Positions 11,996 to 24,770 of a DNA stretch of 64,000 nt are shown here, piece after piece (positions within the stretch are counted from its first letter, which is position 1; every line of letters begins with the position of its first letter). This DNA comes from Protonemura montana. Its lineage: Eukaryota > Arthropoda > Insecta > Plecoptera > Nemouridae. The position numbers and the translations under genes are program-made. The notes under the pieces were generated by a model. The model worked only from the letters and a program-made list of their open reading frames with translations. It was not told the DNA's origin and made no database searches. The DNA is taken from contig OX387610.1 in assembly GCA_947568835.1 (NCBI GenBank), positions 16,911,050 through 16,975,049 of the forward strand. The letters run 5' to 3'.

Positions 11996-13884
11996 TTGAC
12001 ACTCCAGTCACTCTGCCATTCTATTCAGACGCTCCAGACTATCTGCCACGCTTGCCAGACGCTCCAGAAACTCTGCCACGCTAGCCAGACGATCCAGACA
12101 CTTTGCCTCGCTACCCAGACGCTCCAGACACTCTGCCTTGCTACCCAGACCCTCCAGACACTCTGCCTTGCTAGCCAGGTGCTCCAGACACTCTGCCTCG
12201 CTACCCAGACGCTCCAGACTATCTGCCACGCTAGCCAGTGGCTCCAGACTTTCTGACACGCTAGCTAGACGCTCCAGACACTCTGCCATTCTAGTCAGAC
12301 GCTCCAGACTATCTGCCACGCTAGCCAGAGGCTCCAGACACTCTGCCACGCTAGCCATACGCTGCAGACACTCAGCTATGCTAGCCACACGCTCCAGACT
12401 TTCTGCTACGCTAGCCAGACGCTCGAGACACTCTGCCACGCTAGCCAGACGCTCCAGACACTCTGATTCGCTACCCAGACGCTCCAGACACTTTGCCTCG
12501 CTACCCAGACACACCAGACACTCTGCCTTGCTACCCAGACCCTCCAGACACTCTGCCTTGCTAGCCAGGTGCTCCAGACACTCTGCCTCGCTACCCAGAC
12601 GCTCCAGACTATCTGCCACGCTAGCCAGAGGCTGCAGACACTCTGCCACGCTAGCTAGACGCTCCAGACACTCTGCCATGCTAGCCAGACGCTCCAGACA
12701 CTCTGATTCGCTACTTCGACGTTCCAGACACTTTGCCTTGCTACTGAGACGCTCCAGACACTCTGCCTCGCTAGCCAGGCGCTTCAGAAGCTCTGCCCCG
12801 CTAGTAAGGCTCTCCAGACACTCGGCCATGCCAGCCAGACTCTTCAGTTTATCTGCCACGCTAGCAAGAGGTTCCAGACACTCTGCCACGCTAGCTAGAC
12901 GCTCCAGACACTCTGCTATTCTAGTCAGATGCTCCAGACTATCTGCCACGCTAGCCAGAGGCTCCAGACACTCTGCCACGCTAGCAAGACACTCCAGACA
13001 CTCTGTCTTGCTAGCAAGGCGCTCCAGACACTCTGCCACGCTAGCCATACGCTGCAGACACTCAGCTATGCTAGCCACACGCTCCAGACTTTCTGCCATG
13101 CTAGCCAGACGCTCGAGACACCCTGCCACGCTAGCCAGACGCTCAGACACTCTGATTCGCTACCCAGACGCTCCAGACAATTTGCCTCGCTACCCAGACA
13201 CACCAGACACTCTGCCTCGCAAGCTAGACGCTCCAGACACTCTGCCTTGCTACCCAGACTCTCCAGACACTCTGCCTTGCTACCCAGACCCTCCAGACAT
13301 TCTGCCTCGCTAGCCAGGTGCTCCAGACACTCTGCCTCGCTACCCAGACGCTCCAGACTATCTGCCACGCTAGCCAGTGGCTCCAGACTATCTGCCACGC
13401 TAGCCAGAGGCTGCAGACACTCTGCCACGCTAGCTAGACGCTCCAGACACTCTGCCATGCTAGCCAGACGCTCCAGACACTCTGATTCGCTACTTCGACG
13501 TTCCAGACACTTTGCCTTGCTACTGAGACGCTCCAGACACTCTGCCTCGCTAGCCAGGCGCTTCAGAAGCTCTGCCCCGCTAGTAAGGCTCTCCAGACAC
13601 TCGGCCATGCCAGCCAGACTCTTCAGTTTATCTGCCACGCTAGCAAGAGGTTCCAGACACTCTGCCACGCTAGCTAGACGCTCCAGACACTCTGCTATTC
13701 TAGTCAGATGCTCCAGACTATCTGCCACGCTAGCCAGAGGCTCCAGACACTCTGCCACGCTAGCAAGACACTCCAGACACTCTGTCTTGCTAGCCAGGCG
13801 CTCCAGACACTCTGCCACGCTAGCTAGACGCTCCAGACACTCTGCCTTGCTACCCAGACGCTCCAGACACTCTGCTTCGCTAGC
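11996..13884 (+). repeat. Higher-order module 7, L-type long, 1,889 bp
   Basis: 63 monomers minus one base. The first part follows the 1,110-bp L-type order. About 779 bp (26 monomers minus one base) is then added before the next marker, including the gctcagacac deletion near 13,142. It carries the T variant at marker+411 (12,407) that defines a local subgroup. A private gcaagctagacg variant is near 13,219. Confidence 0.9.
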
Positions 13885-14994
13885 TTGACACTCCAGTCAC
13901 TCTGCCATTCTATTTAGACGCTCCAGACTATCTGCCACGCTTGCCAGACGCTCCAGAAACTCTGCCACGCTAGCCAGACGATCCAGACACTTTGCCTCGC
14001 TACCCAGACGCTCCAGACACTCTGCCTTGCTACCCAGACCCTCCAGACACTCTGCCTTGCTAGCCAGGTGCTCCAGACACTCTGCCTCGCTACCCAGACG
14101 CTCCAGACTATCTGCCACGCTAGCCAGTGGCTCCAGACTTTCTGACACGCTAGCTAGACGCTCCAGACACTCTGCCATTCTAGTCAGACGCTCCAGACTA
14201 TCTGCCACGCTAGCCAGAGGCTCCAGACACTCTGCCACGCTAGCCATACGCTGCAGACACTCAGCTATGCTAGCCACACGCTCCAGACTTTCTGCTACGC
14301 TAGCCAGACGCTCGAGACACTCTGCCACGCTAGCCAGACGCTCCAGACACTCTGATTCGCTACCCAGACGCTCCAGACACTTTGCCTCGCTACCCAGACA
14401 CACCAGACACTCTGCCTTGCTACCCAGACCCTCCAGACACTCTGCCTTGCTAGCCAGGTGCTCCAGACACTCTGCCTCGCTACCCAGACGCTCCAGACTA
14501 TCTGCCACGCTAGCCAGAGGCTGCAGACACTCTGCCACGCTAGCTAGACGCTCCAGACACTCTGCCATGCTAGCCAGACGCTCCAGACACTCTGATTCGC
14601 TACTTCGACGTTCCAGACACTTTGCCTTGCTACTGAGACGCTCCAGACACTCTGCCTCGCTAGCCAGGCGCTTCAGAAGCTCTGCCCCGCTAGTAAGGCT
14701 CTCCAGACACTCGGCCATGCCAGCCAGACTCTTCAGTTTATCTGCCACGCTAGCAAGAGGTTCCAGACACTCTGCCACGCTAGCTAGACGCTCCAGACAC
14801 TCTGCTATTCTAGTCAGATGCTCCAGACTATCTGCCACGCTAGCCAGAGGCTCCAGACACTCTGCCACGCTAGCAAGACACTCCAGACACTCTGTCTTGC
14901 TAGCAAGGCGCTCCAGACACTCTGCCACGCTAGCTAGACGCTCCAGACACTCTGCCTTGCTACCCAGACGCTCCAGACACTCTGCTTCGCTAGC
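13885..14994 (+). repeat. Higher-order module 8, L-type short, 1,110 bp
   Basis: 37 monomers. The marker has the tatttag variant at +30 (13,915), shared only with modules 12 and 14. It also has T at marker+411 (14,296), which modules 12 and 14 do not have. Confidence 0.9.
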
Positions 14995-16883
14995 TTGACA
15001 CTCCAGTCACTCTGCCATTCTATTCAGACGCTCCAGACTATCTGCCACGCTTGCCAGACGCTCCAGAAACTCTGCCACGCTAGCCAGACGATCCAGACAC
15101 TTTGCCTCGCTACCCAGACGCTCCAGACACTCTGCCTTGCTACCCAGACCCTCCAGACACTCTGCCTTGCTAGCCAGGTGCTCCAGACACTCTGCCTCGC
15201 TACCCAGACGCTCCAGACTATCTGCCACGCTAGCCAGTGGCTCCAGACTTTCTGACACGCTAGCTAGACGCTCCAGACACTCTGCCATTCTAGTCAGACG
15301 CTCCAGACTATCTGCCACGCTAGCCAGAGGCTCCAGACACTCTGCCACGCTAGCCATACGCTGCAGACACTCAGCTATGCTAGCCACACGCTCCAGACTT
15401 TCTGCTACGCTAGCCAGACGCTCGAGACACTCTGCCACGCTAGCCAGACGCTCCAGACACTCTGATTCGCTACCCAGACGCTCCAGACACTTTGCCTCGC
15501 TACCCAGACACACCAGACACTCTGCCTTGCTACCCAGACCCTCCAGACACTCTGCCTTGCTAGCCAGGTGCTCCAGACACTCTGCCTCGCTACCCAGACG
15601 CTCCAGACTATCTGCCACGCTAGCCAGAGGCTGCAGACACTCTGCCACGCTAGCTAGACGCTCCAGACACTCTGCCATGCTAGCCAGACGCTCCAGACAC
15701 TCTGATTCGCTACTTCGACGTTCCAGACACTTTGCCTTGCTACTGAGACGCTCCAGACACTCTGCCTCGCTAGCCAGGCGCTTCAGAAGCTCTGCCCCGC
15801 TAGTAAGGCTCTCCAGACACTCGGCCATGCCAGCCAGACTCTTCAGTTTATCTGCCACGCTAGCAAGAGGTTCCAGACACTCTGCCACGCTAGCTAGACG
15901 CTCCAGACACTCTGCTATTCTAGTCAGATGCTCCAGACTATCTGCCACGCTAGCCAGAGGCTCCAGACACTCTGCCACGCTAGCAAGACACTCCAGACAC
16001 TCTGTCTTGCTAGCAAGGCGCTCCAGACACTCTGCCACGCTAGCCATACGCTGCAGACACTCAGCTATGCTAGCCACACGCTCCAGACTTTCTGCCATGC
16101 TAGCCAGACGCTCGAGACACCCTGCCACGCTAGCCAGACGCTCAGACACTCTGATTCGCTACCCAGACGCTCCAGACAATTTGCCTCGCTACCCAGACAC
16201 ACCAGACACTCTGCCTCGCTAGCTAGACGCTCCAGACACTCTGCCTTGCTACCCAGACTCTCCAGACACTCTGCCTTGCTACCCAGACCCTCCAGACATT
16301 CTGCCTCGCTAGCCAGGTGCTCCAGACACTCTGCCTCGCTACCCAGACGCTCCAGACTATCTGCCACGCTAGCCAGTGGCTCCAGACTATCTGCCACGCT
16401 AGCCAGAGGCTGCAGACACTCTGCCACGCTAGCTAGACGCTCCAGACACTCTGCCATGCTAGCCAGACGCTCCAGACACTCTGATTCGCTACTTCGACGT
16501 TCCAGACACTTTGCCTTGCTACTGAGACGCTCCAGACACTCTGCCTCGCTAGCCAGGCGCTTCAGAAGCTCTGCCCCGCTAGTAAGGCTCTCCAGACACT
16601 CGGCCATGCCAGCCAGACTCTTCAGTTTATCTGCCACGCTAGCAAGAGGTTCCAGACACTCTGCCACGCTAGCTAGACGCTCCAGACACTCTGCTATTCT
16701 AGTCAGATGCTCCAGACTATCTGCCACGCTAGCCAGAGGCTCCAGACACTCTGCCACGCTAGCAAGACACTCCAGACACTCTGTCTTGCTAGCCAGGCGC
16801 TCCAGACACTCTGCCACGCTAGCTAGACGCTCCAGACACTCTGCCTTGCTACCCAGACGCTCCAGACACTCTGCTTCGCTAGC
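14995..16883 (+). repeat. Higher-order module 9, L-type long, 1,889 bp
   Basis: 63 monomers minus one base (gctcagacac near 16,141). It has T at marker+411 (15,406). Near 16,257 it carries the gactctcc monomer that is also found in modules 7, 10, 11 and 13, where the 2,009-bp modules have gaccctcc. Confidence 0.9.
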
Positions 16884-18772
16884 TTGACACTCCAGTCACT
16901 CTGCCATTCTATTCAGACGCTCCAGACTATCTGCCACGCTTGCCAGACGCTCCAGAAACTCTGCCACGCTAGCCAGACGATCCAGACACTTTGCCTCGCT
17001 ACCCAGACGCTCCAGACACTCTGCCTTGCTACCCAGACCCTCCAGACACTCTGCCTTGCTAGCCAGGTGCTCCAGACACTCTGCCTCGCTACCCAGACGG
17101 TCCAGACTATCTGCCACGCTAGCCAGTGGCTCCAGACTTTCTGACACGCTAGCTAGACGCTCCAGACACTCTGCCATTCTAGTCAGACGCTCCAGACTAT
17201 CTGCCACGCTAGCCAGAGGCTCCAGACACTCTGCCACGCTAGCCATACGCTGCAGACACTCAGCTATGCTAGCCACACGCTCCAGACTTTCTGCTACGCT
17301 AGCCAGACGCTCGAGACACTCTGCCACGCTAGCCAGACGCTCCAGACACTCTGATTCGCTACCCAGACGCTCCAGACACTTTGCCTCGCTACCCAGACAC
17401 ACCAGACACTCTGCCTTGCTACCCAGACCCTCCAGACACTCTGCCTTGCTAGCCAGGTGCTCCAGACACTCTGCCTCGCTACCCAGACGCTCCAGACTAT
17501 CTGCCACGCTAGCCAGAGGCTGCAGACACTCTGCCACGCTAGCTAGACGCTCCAGACACTCTGCCATGCTAGCCAGACGCTCCAGACACTCTGATTCGCT
17601 ACTTCGACGTTCCAGACACTTTGCCTTGCTACTGAGACGCTCCAGACACTCTGCCTCGCTAGCCAGGCGCTTCAGAAGCTCTGCCCCGCTAGTAAGGCTC
17701 TCCAGACACTCGGCCATGCCAGCCAGACTCTTCAGTTTATCTGCCACGCTAGCAAGAGGTTCCAGACACTCTGCCACGCTAGCTAGACGCTCCAGACACT
17801 CTGCTATTCTAGTCAGATGCTCCAGACTATCTGCCACGCTAGCCAGAGGCTCCAGACACTCTGCCACGCTAGCAAGACACTCCAGACACTCTGTCTTGCT
17901 AGCAAGGCGCTCCAGACACTCTGCCACGCTAGCCATACGCTGCAGACACTCAGCTATGCTAGCCACACGCTCCAGACTTTCTGCCATGCTAGCCAGACGC
18001 TCGAGACACCCTGCCACGCTAGCCAGACGCTCAGACACTCTGATTCGCTACCCAGACGCTCCAGACAATTTGCCTCGCTACCCAGACACACCAGACACTC
18101 TGCCTCGCTAGCTAGACGCTCCAGACACTCTGCCTTGCTACCCAGACTCTCCAGACACTCTGCCTTGCTACCCAGACCCTCCAGACATTCTGCCTCGCTA
18201 GCCAGGTGCTCCAGACACTCTGCCTCGCTACCCAGACGCTCCAGACTATCTGCCACGCTAGCCAGTGGCTCCAGACTATCTGCCACGCTAGCCAGAGGCT
18301 GCAGACACTCTGCCACGCTAGCTAGACGCTCCAGACACTCTGCCATGCTAGCCAGACGCTCCAGACACTCTGATTCGCTACTTCGACGTTCCAGACACTT
18401 TGCCTTGCTACTGAGACGCTCCAGACACTCTGCCTCGCTAGCCAGGCGCTTCAGAAGCTCTGCCCCGCTAGTAAGGCTCTCCAGACACTCGGCCATGCCA
18501 GCCAGACTCTTCAGTTTATCTGCCACGCTAGCAAGAGGTTCCAGACACTCTGCCACGCTAGCTAGACGCTCCAGACACTCTGCTATTCTAGTCAGATGCT
18601 CCAGACTATCTGCCACGCTAGCCAGAGGCTCCAGACACTCTGCCACGCTAGCAAGACACTCCAGACACTCTGTCTTGCTAGCCAGGCGCTCCAGACACTC
18701 TGCCACGCTAGCTAGACGCTCCAGACACTCTGCCTTGCTACCCAGACGCTCCAGACACTCTGCTTCGCTAGC
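16884..18772 (+). repeat. Higher-order module 10, L-type long, 1,889 bp
   Basis: 63 monomers minus one base (gctcagacac near 18,031). It has T at marker+411 (17,295). A private cagacggtcc variant lies near 17,100. It is adjacent to two other 1,889-bp modules (9 and 11), giving a run of three. Confidence 0.9.
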
Positions 18773-20661
18773 TTGACACTCCAGTCACTCTGCCATTCTA
18801 TTCAGACGCTCCAGACTATCTGCCACGCTTGCCAGACGCTCCAGAAACTCTGCCACGCTAGCCAGACGATCCAGACACTTTGCCTCGCTACCCAGACGCT
18901 CCAGACACTCTGCCTTGCTACCCAGACCCTCCAGACACTCTGCCTTGCTAGCCAGGTGCTCCAGACACTCTGCCTCGCTACCCAGACGCTCCAGACTATC
19001 TGCCACGCTAGCCAGTGGCTCCAGACTTTCTGACACGCTAGCTAGACGCTCCAGACACTCTGCCATTCTAGTCAGACGCTCCAGACTATCTGCCACGCTA
19101 GCCAGAGCCTCCAGACACTCTGCCACGCTAGCCATACGCTGCAGACACTCAGCTATGCTAGCCACACGCTCCAGACTTTCTGCTACGCTAGCCAGACGCT
19201 CGAGACACTCTGCCACGCTAGCCAGACGCTCCAGACACTCTGATTCGCTACCCAGACGCTCCAGACACTTTGCCTCGCTACCCAGACACACCAGACACTC
19301 TGCCTTGCTACCCAGACCCTCCAGACACTCTGCCTTGCTAGCCAGGTGCTCCAGACACTCTGCCTCGCTACCCAGACGCTCCAGACTATCTGCCACGCTA
19401 GCCAGAGGCTGCAGACACTCTGCCACGCTAGCTAGACGCTCCAGACACTCTGCCATGCTAGCCAGACGCTCCAGACACTCTGATTCGCTACTTCGACGTT
19501 CCAGACACTTTGCCTTGCTACTGAGACGCTCCAGACACTCTGCCTCGCTAGCCAGGCGCTTCAGAAGCTCTGCCCCGCTAGTAAGGCTCTCCAGACACTC
19601 GGCCATGCCAGCCAGACTCTTCAGTTTATCTGCCACGCTAGCAAGAGGTTCCAGACACTCTGCCACGCTAGCTAGACGCTCCAGACACTCTGCTATTCTA
19701 GTCAGATGCTCCAGACTATCTGCCACGCTAGCCAGAGGCTCCAGACACTCTGCCACGCTAGCAAGACACTCCAGACACTCTGTCTTGCTAGCAAGGCGCT
19801 CCAGACACTCTGCCACGCTAGCCATACGCTGCAGACACTCAGCTATGCTAGCCACACGCTCCAGACTTTCTGCCATGCTAGCCAGACGCTCGAGACACCC
19901 TGCCACGCTAGCCAGACGCTCAGACACTCTGATTCGCTACCCAGACGCTCCAGACAATTTGCCTCGCTACCCAGACACACCAGACACTCTGCCTCGCTAG
20001 CTAGACGCTCCAGACACTCTGCCTTGCTACCCAGACTCTCCAGACACTCTGCCTTGCTACCCAGACCCTCCAGACATTCTGCCTCGCTAGCCAGGTGCTC
20101 CAGACACTCTGCCTCGCTACCCAGACGCTCCAGACTATCTGCCACGCTAGCCAGTGGCTCCAGACTATCTGCCACGCTAGCCAGAGGCTGCAGACACTCT
20201 GCCACGCTAGCTAGACGCTCCAGACACTCTGCCATGCTAGCCAGACGCTCCAGACACTCTGATTCGCTACTTCGACGTTCCAGACACTTTGCCTTGCTAC
20301 TGAGACGCTCCAGACACTCTGCCTCGCTAGCCAGGCGCTTCAGAAGCTCTGCCCCGCTAGTAAGGCTCTCCAGACACTCGGCCATGCCAGCCAGACTCTT
20401 CAGTTTATCTGCCACGCTAGCAAGAGGTTCCAGACACTCTGCCACGCTAGCTAGACGCTCCAGACACTCTGCTATTCTAGTCAGATGCTCCAGACTATCT
20501 GCCACGCTAGCCAGAGGCTCCAGACACTCTGCCACGCTAGCAAGACACTCCAGACACTCTGTCTTGCTAGCCAGGCGCTCCAGACACTCTGCCACGCTAG
20601 CTAGACGCTCCAGACACTCTGCCTTGCTACCCAGACGCTCCAGACACTCTGCTTCGCTAGC
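18773..20661 (+). repeat. Higher-order module 11, L-type long, 1,889 bp
   Basis: 63 monomers minus one base (gctcagacac near 19,920). It carries the variant C at 19,108 (gagcctcc instead of gaggctcc), found otherwise only at 22,107 in module 13. It also has T at marker+411 (19,184). Confidence 0.92.
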
Positions 20662-21771
20662 TTGACACTCCAGTCACTCTGCCATTCTATTTAGACGCTC
20701 CAGACTATCTGCCACGCTTGCCAGACGCTCCAGAAACTCTGCCACGCTAGCCAGACGATCCAGACACTTTGCCTCGCTACCCAGACGCTCCAGACACTCT
20801 GCCTTGCTACCCAGACCCTCCAGACACTCTGCCTTGCTAGCCAGGTGCTCCAGACACTCTGCCTCGCTACCCAGACGCTCCAGACTATCTGCCACGCTAG
20901 CCAGTGGCTCCAGACTTTCTGACACGCTAGCTAGACGCTCCAGACACTCTGCCATTCTAGTCAGACGCTCCAGACTATCTGCCACGCTAGCCAGAGGCTC
21001 CAGACACTCTGCCACGCTAGCCATACGCTGCAGACACTCAGCTATGCTAGCCACACGCTCCAGACTTTCTGCCACGCTAGCCAGACGCTCGAGACACTCT
21101 GCCACGCTAGCCAGACGCTCCAGACACTCTGATTCGCTACCCAGACGCTCCAGACACTTTGCCTCGCTACCCAGACACACCAGACACTCTGCCTTGCTAC
21201 CCAGACCCTCCAGACACTCTGCCTTGCTAGCCAGGTGCTCCAGACACTCTGCCTCGCTACCCAGACGCTCCAGACTATCTGCCACGCTAGCCAGAGGCTG
21301 CAGACACTCTGCCACGCTAGCTAGACGCTCCAGACACTCTGCCATGCTAGCCAGACGCTCCAGACACTCTGATTCGCTACTTCGACGTTCCAGACACTTT
21401 GCCTTGCTACTGAGACGCTCCAGACACTCTGCCTCGCTAGCCAGGCGCTTCAGAAGCTCTGCCCCGCTAGTAAGGCTCTCCAGACACTCGGCCATGCCAG
21501 CCAGACTCTTCAGTTTATCTGCCACGCTAGCAAGAGGTTCCAGACACTCTGCCACGCTAGCTAGACGCTCCAGACACTCTGCTATTCTAGTCAGATGCTC
21601 CAGACTATCTGCCACGCTAGCCAGAGGCTCCAGACACTCTGCCACGCTAGCAAGACACTCCAGACACTCTGTCTTGCTAGCAAGGCGCTCCAGACACTCT
21701 GCCACGCTAGCTAGACGCTCCAGACACTCTGCCTTGCTACCCAGACGCTCCAGACACTCTGCTTCGCTAGC
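20662..21771 (+). repeat. Higher-order module 12, L-type short, 1,110 bp
   Basis: 37 monomers. It has the tatttag variant at 20,692 and C (not T) at marker+411. The same combination occurs in module 14, which lies 2,999 bp to the right. Confidence 0.92.
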
Positions 21772-23660
21772 TTGACACTCCAGTCACTCTGCCATTCTAT
21801 TCAGACGCTCCAGACTATCTGCCACGCTTGCCAGACGCTCCAGAAACTCTGCCACGCTAGCCAGACGATCCAGACACTTTGCCTCGCTACCCAGACGCTC
21901 CAGACACTCTGCCTTGCTACCCAGACCCTCCAGACACTCTGCCTTGCTAGCCAGGTGCTCCAGACACTCTGCCTCGCTACCCAGACGCTCCAGACTATCT
22001 GCCACGCTAGCCAGTGGCTCCAGACTTTCTGACACGCTAGCTAGACGCTCCAGACACTCTGCCATTCTAGTCAGACGCTCCAGACTATCTGCCACGCTAG
22101 CCAGAGCCTCCAGACACTCTGCCACGCTAGCCATACGCTGCAGACACTCAGCTATGCTAGCCACACGCTCCAGACTTTCTGCTACGCTAGCCAGACGCTC
22201 GAGACACTCTGCCACGCTAGCCAGACGCTCCAGACACTCTGATTCGCTACCCAGACGCTCCAGACACTTTGCCTCGCTACCCAGACACACCAGACACTCT
22301 GCCTTGCTACCCAGACCCTCCAGACACTCTGCCTTGCTAGCCAGGTGCTCCAGACACTCTGCCTCGCTACCCAGACGCTCCAGACTATCTGCCACGCTAG
22401 CCAGAGGCTGCAGACACTCTGCCACGCTAGCTAGACGCTCCAGACACTCTGCCATGCTAGCCAGACGCTCCAGACACTCTGATTCGCTACTTCGACGTTC
22501 CAGACACTTTGCCTTGCTACTGAGACGCTCCAGACACTCTGCCTCGCTAGCCAGGCGCTTCAGAAGCTCTGCCCCGCTAGTAAGGCTCTCCAGACACTCG
22601 GCCATGCCAGCCAGACTCTTCAGTTTATCTGCCACGCTAGCAAGAGGTTCCAGACACTCTGCCACGCTAGCTAGACGCTCCAGACACTCTGCTATTCTAG
22701 TCAGATGCTCCAGACTATCTGCCACGCTAGCCAGAGGCTCCAGACACTCTGCCACGCTAGCAAGACACTCCAGACACTCTGTCTTGCTAGCAAGGCGCTC
22801 CAGACACTCTGCCACGCTAGCCATACGCTGCAGACACTCAGCTATGCTAGCCACACGCTCCAGACTTTCTGCCATGCTAGCCAGACGCTCGAGACACCCT
22901 GCCACGCTAGCCAGACGCTCAGACACTCTGATTCGCTACCCAGACGCTCCAGACAATTTGCCTCGCTACCCAGACACACCAGACACTCTGCCTCGCTAGC
23001 TAGACGCTCCAGACACTCTGCCTTGCTACCCAGACTCTCCAGACACTCTGCCTTGCTACCCAGACCCTCCAGACATTCTGCCTCGCTAGCCAGGTGCTCC
23101 AGACACTCTGCCTCGCTACCCAGACGCTCCAGACTATCTGCCACGCTAGCCAGTGGCTCCAGACTATCTGCCACGCTAGCCAGAGGCTGCAGACACTCTG
23201 CCACGCTAGCTAGACGCTCCAGACACTCTGCCATGCTAGCCAGACGCTCCAGACACTCTGATTCGCTACTTCGACGTTCCAGACACTTTGCCTTGCTACT
23301 GAGACGCTCCAGACACTCTGCCTCGCTAGCCAGGCGCTTCAGAAGCTCTGCCCCGCTAGTAAGGCTCTCCAGACACTCGGCCATGCCAGCCAGACTCTTC
23401 AGTTTATCTGCCACGCTAGCAAGAGGTTCCAGACACTCTGCCACGCTAGCTAGACGCTCCAGACACTCTGCTATTCTAGTCAGATGCTCCAGACTATCTG
23501 CCACGCTAGCCAGAGGCTCCAGACACTCTGCCACGCTAGCAAGACACTCCAGACACTCTGTCTTGCTAGCCAGGCGCTCCAGACACTCTGCCACGCTAGC
23601 TAGACGCTCCAGACACTCTGCCTTGCTACCCAGACGCTCCAGACACTCTGCTTCGCTAGC
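21772..23660 (+). repeat. Higher-order module 13, L-type long, 1,889 bp
   Basis: 63 monomers minus one base (near 22,919). It is the second copy of module 11 at +2,999 bp, sharing gagcctcc (22,107) and T at marker+411 (22,183). Confidence 0.92.
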
Positions 23661-24770
23661 TTGACACTCCAGTCACTCTGCCATTCTATTTAGACGCTCC
23701 AGACTATCTGCCACGCTTGCCAGACGCTCCAGAAACTCTGCCACGCTAGCCAGACGATCCAGACACTTTGCCTCGCTACCCAGACGCTCCAGACACTCTG
23801 CCTTGCTACCCAGACCCTCCAGACACTCTGCCTTGCTAGCCAGGTGCTCCAGACACTCTGCCTCGCTACCCAGACGCTCCAGACTATCTGCCACGCTAGC
23901 CAGTGGCTCCAGACTTTCTGACACGCTAGCTAGACGCTCCAGACACTCTGCCATTCTAGTCAGACGCTCCAGACTATCTGCCACGCTAGCCAGAGGCTCC
24001 AGACACTCTGCCACGCTAGCCATACGCTGCAGACACTCAGCTATGCTAGCCACACGCTCCAGACTTTCTGCCACGCTAGCCAGACGCTCGAGACACTCTG
24101 CCACGCTAGCCAGACGCTCCAGACACTCTGATTCGCTACCCAGACGCTCCAGACACTTTGCCTCGCTACCCAGACACACCAGACACTCTGCCTTGCTACC
24201 CAGACCCTCCAGACACTCTGCCTTGCTAGCCAGGTGCTCCAGACACTCTGCCTCGCTACCCAGACGCTCCAGACTATCTGCCACGCTAGCCAGAGGCTGC
24301 AGACACTCTGCCACGCTAGCTAGACGCTCCAGACACTCTGCCATGCTAGCCAGACGCTCCAGACACTCTGATTCGCTACTTCGACGTTCCAGACACTTTG
24401 CCTTGCTACTGAGACGCTCCAGACACTCTGCCTCGCTAGCCAGGCGCTTCAGAAGCTCTGCCCCGCTAGTAAGGCTCTCCAGACACTCGGCCATGCCAGC
24501 CAGACTCTTCAGTTTATCTGCCACGCTAGCAAGAGGTTCCAGACACTCTGCCACGCTAGCTAGACGCTCCAGACACTCTGCTATTCTAGTCAGATGCTCC
24601 AGACTATCTGCCACGCTAGCCAGAGGCTCCAGACACTCTGCCACGCTAGCAAGACACTCCAGACACTCTGTCTTGCTAGCAAGGCGCTCCAGACACTCTG
24701 CCACGCTAGCTAGACGCTCCAGACACTCTGCCTTGCTACCCAGACGCTCCAGACACTCTGCTTCGCTAGC
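23661..24770 (+). repeat. Higher-order module 14, L-type short, 1,110 bp
   Basis: 37 monomers. It is the second copy of module 12 at +2,999 bp, sharing tatttag (23,691) and C at marker+411. It also aligns with module 5 at an offset of 14,784 bp. Confidence 0.92.

Larger units (their letters stand above)
18773..21771 (+). repeat. 2,999-bp super-module, copy 1
   Basis: Modules 11 and 12 together (1,889 + 1,110 bp). The two variants that mark this copy (gagcctcc at 19,108 and tatttag at 20,692) recur exactly 2,999 bp later. This shows that the pair was duplicated as one unit. The end points are set at marker monomers, and the true crossover points could lie elsewhere within the matching sequence. 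Confidence 0.88.
21772..24770 (+). repeat. 2,999-bp super-module, copy 2
   Basis: Modules 13 and 14. It repeats 18,773-21,771 head to tail and shares the markers at 22,107 and 23,691. The next module (24,771) is of a different (N) type, so the duplication does not continue. Confidence 0.88.
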
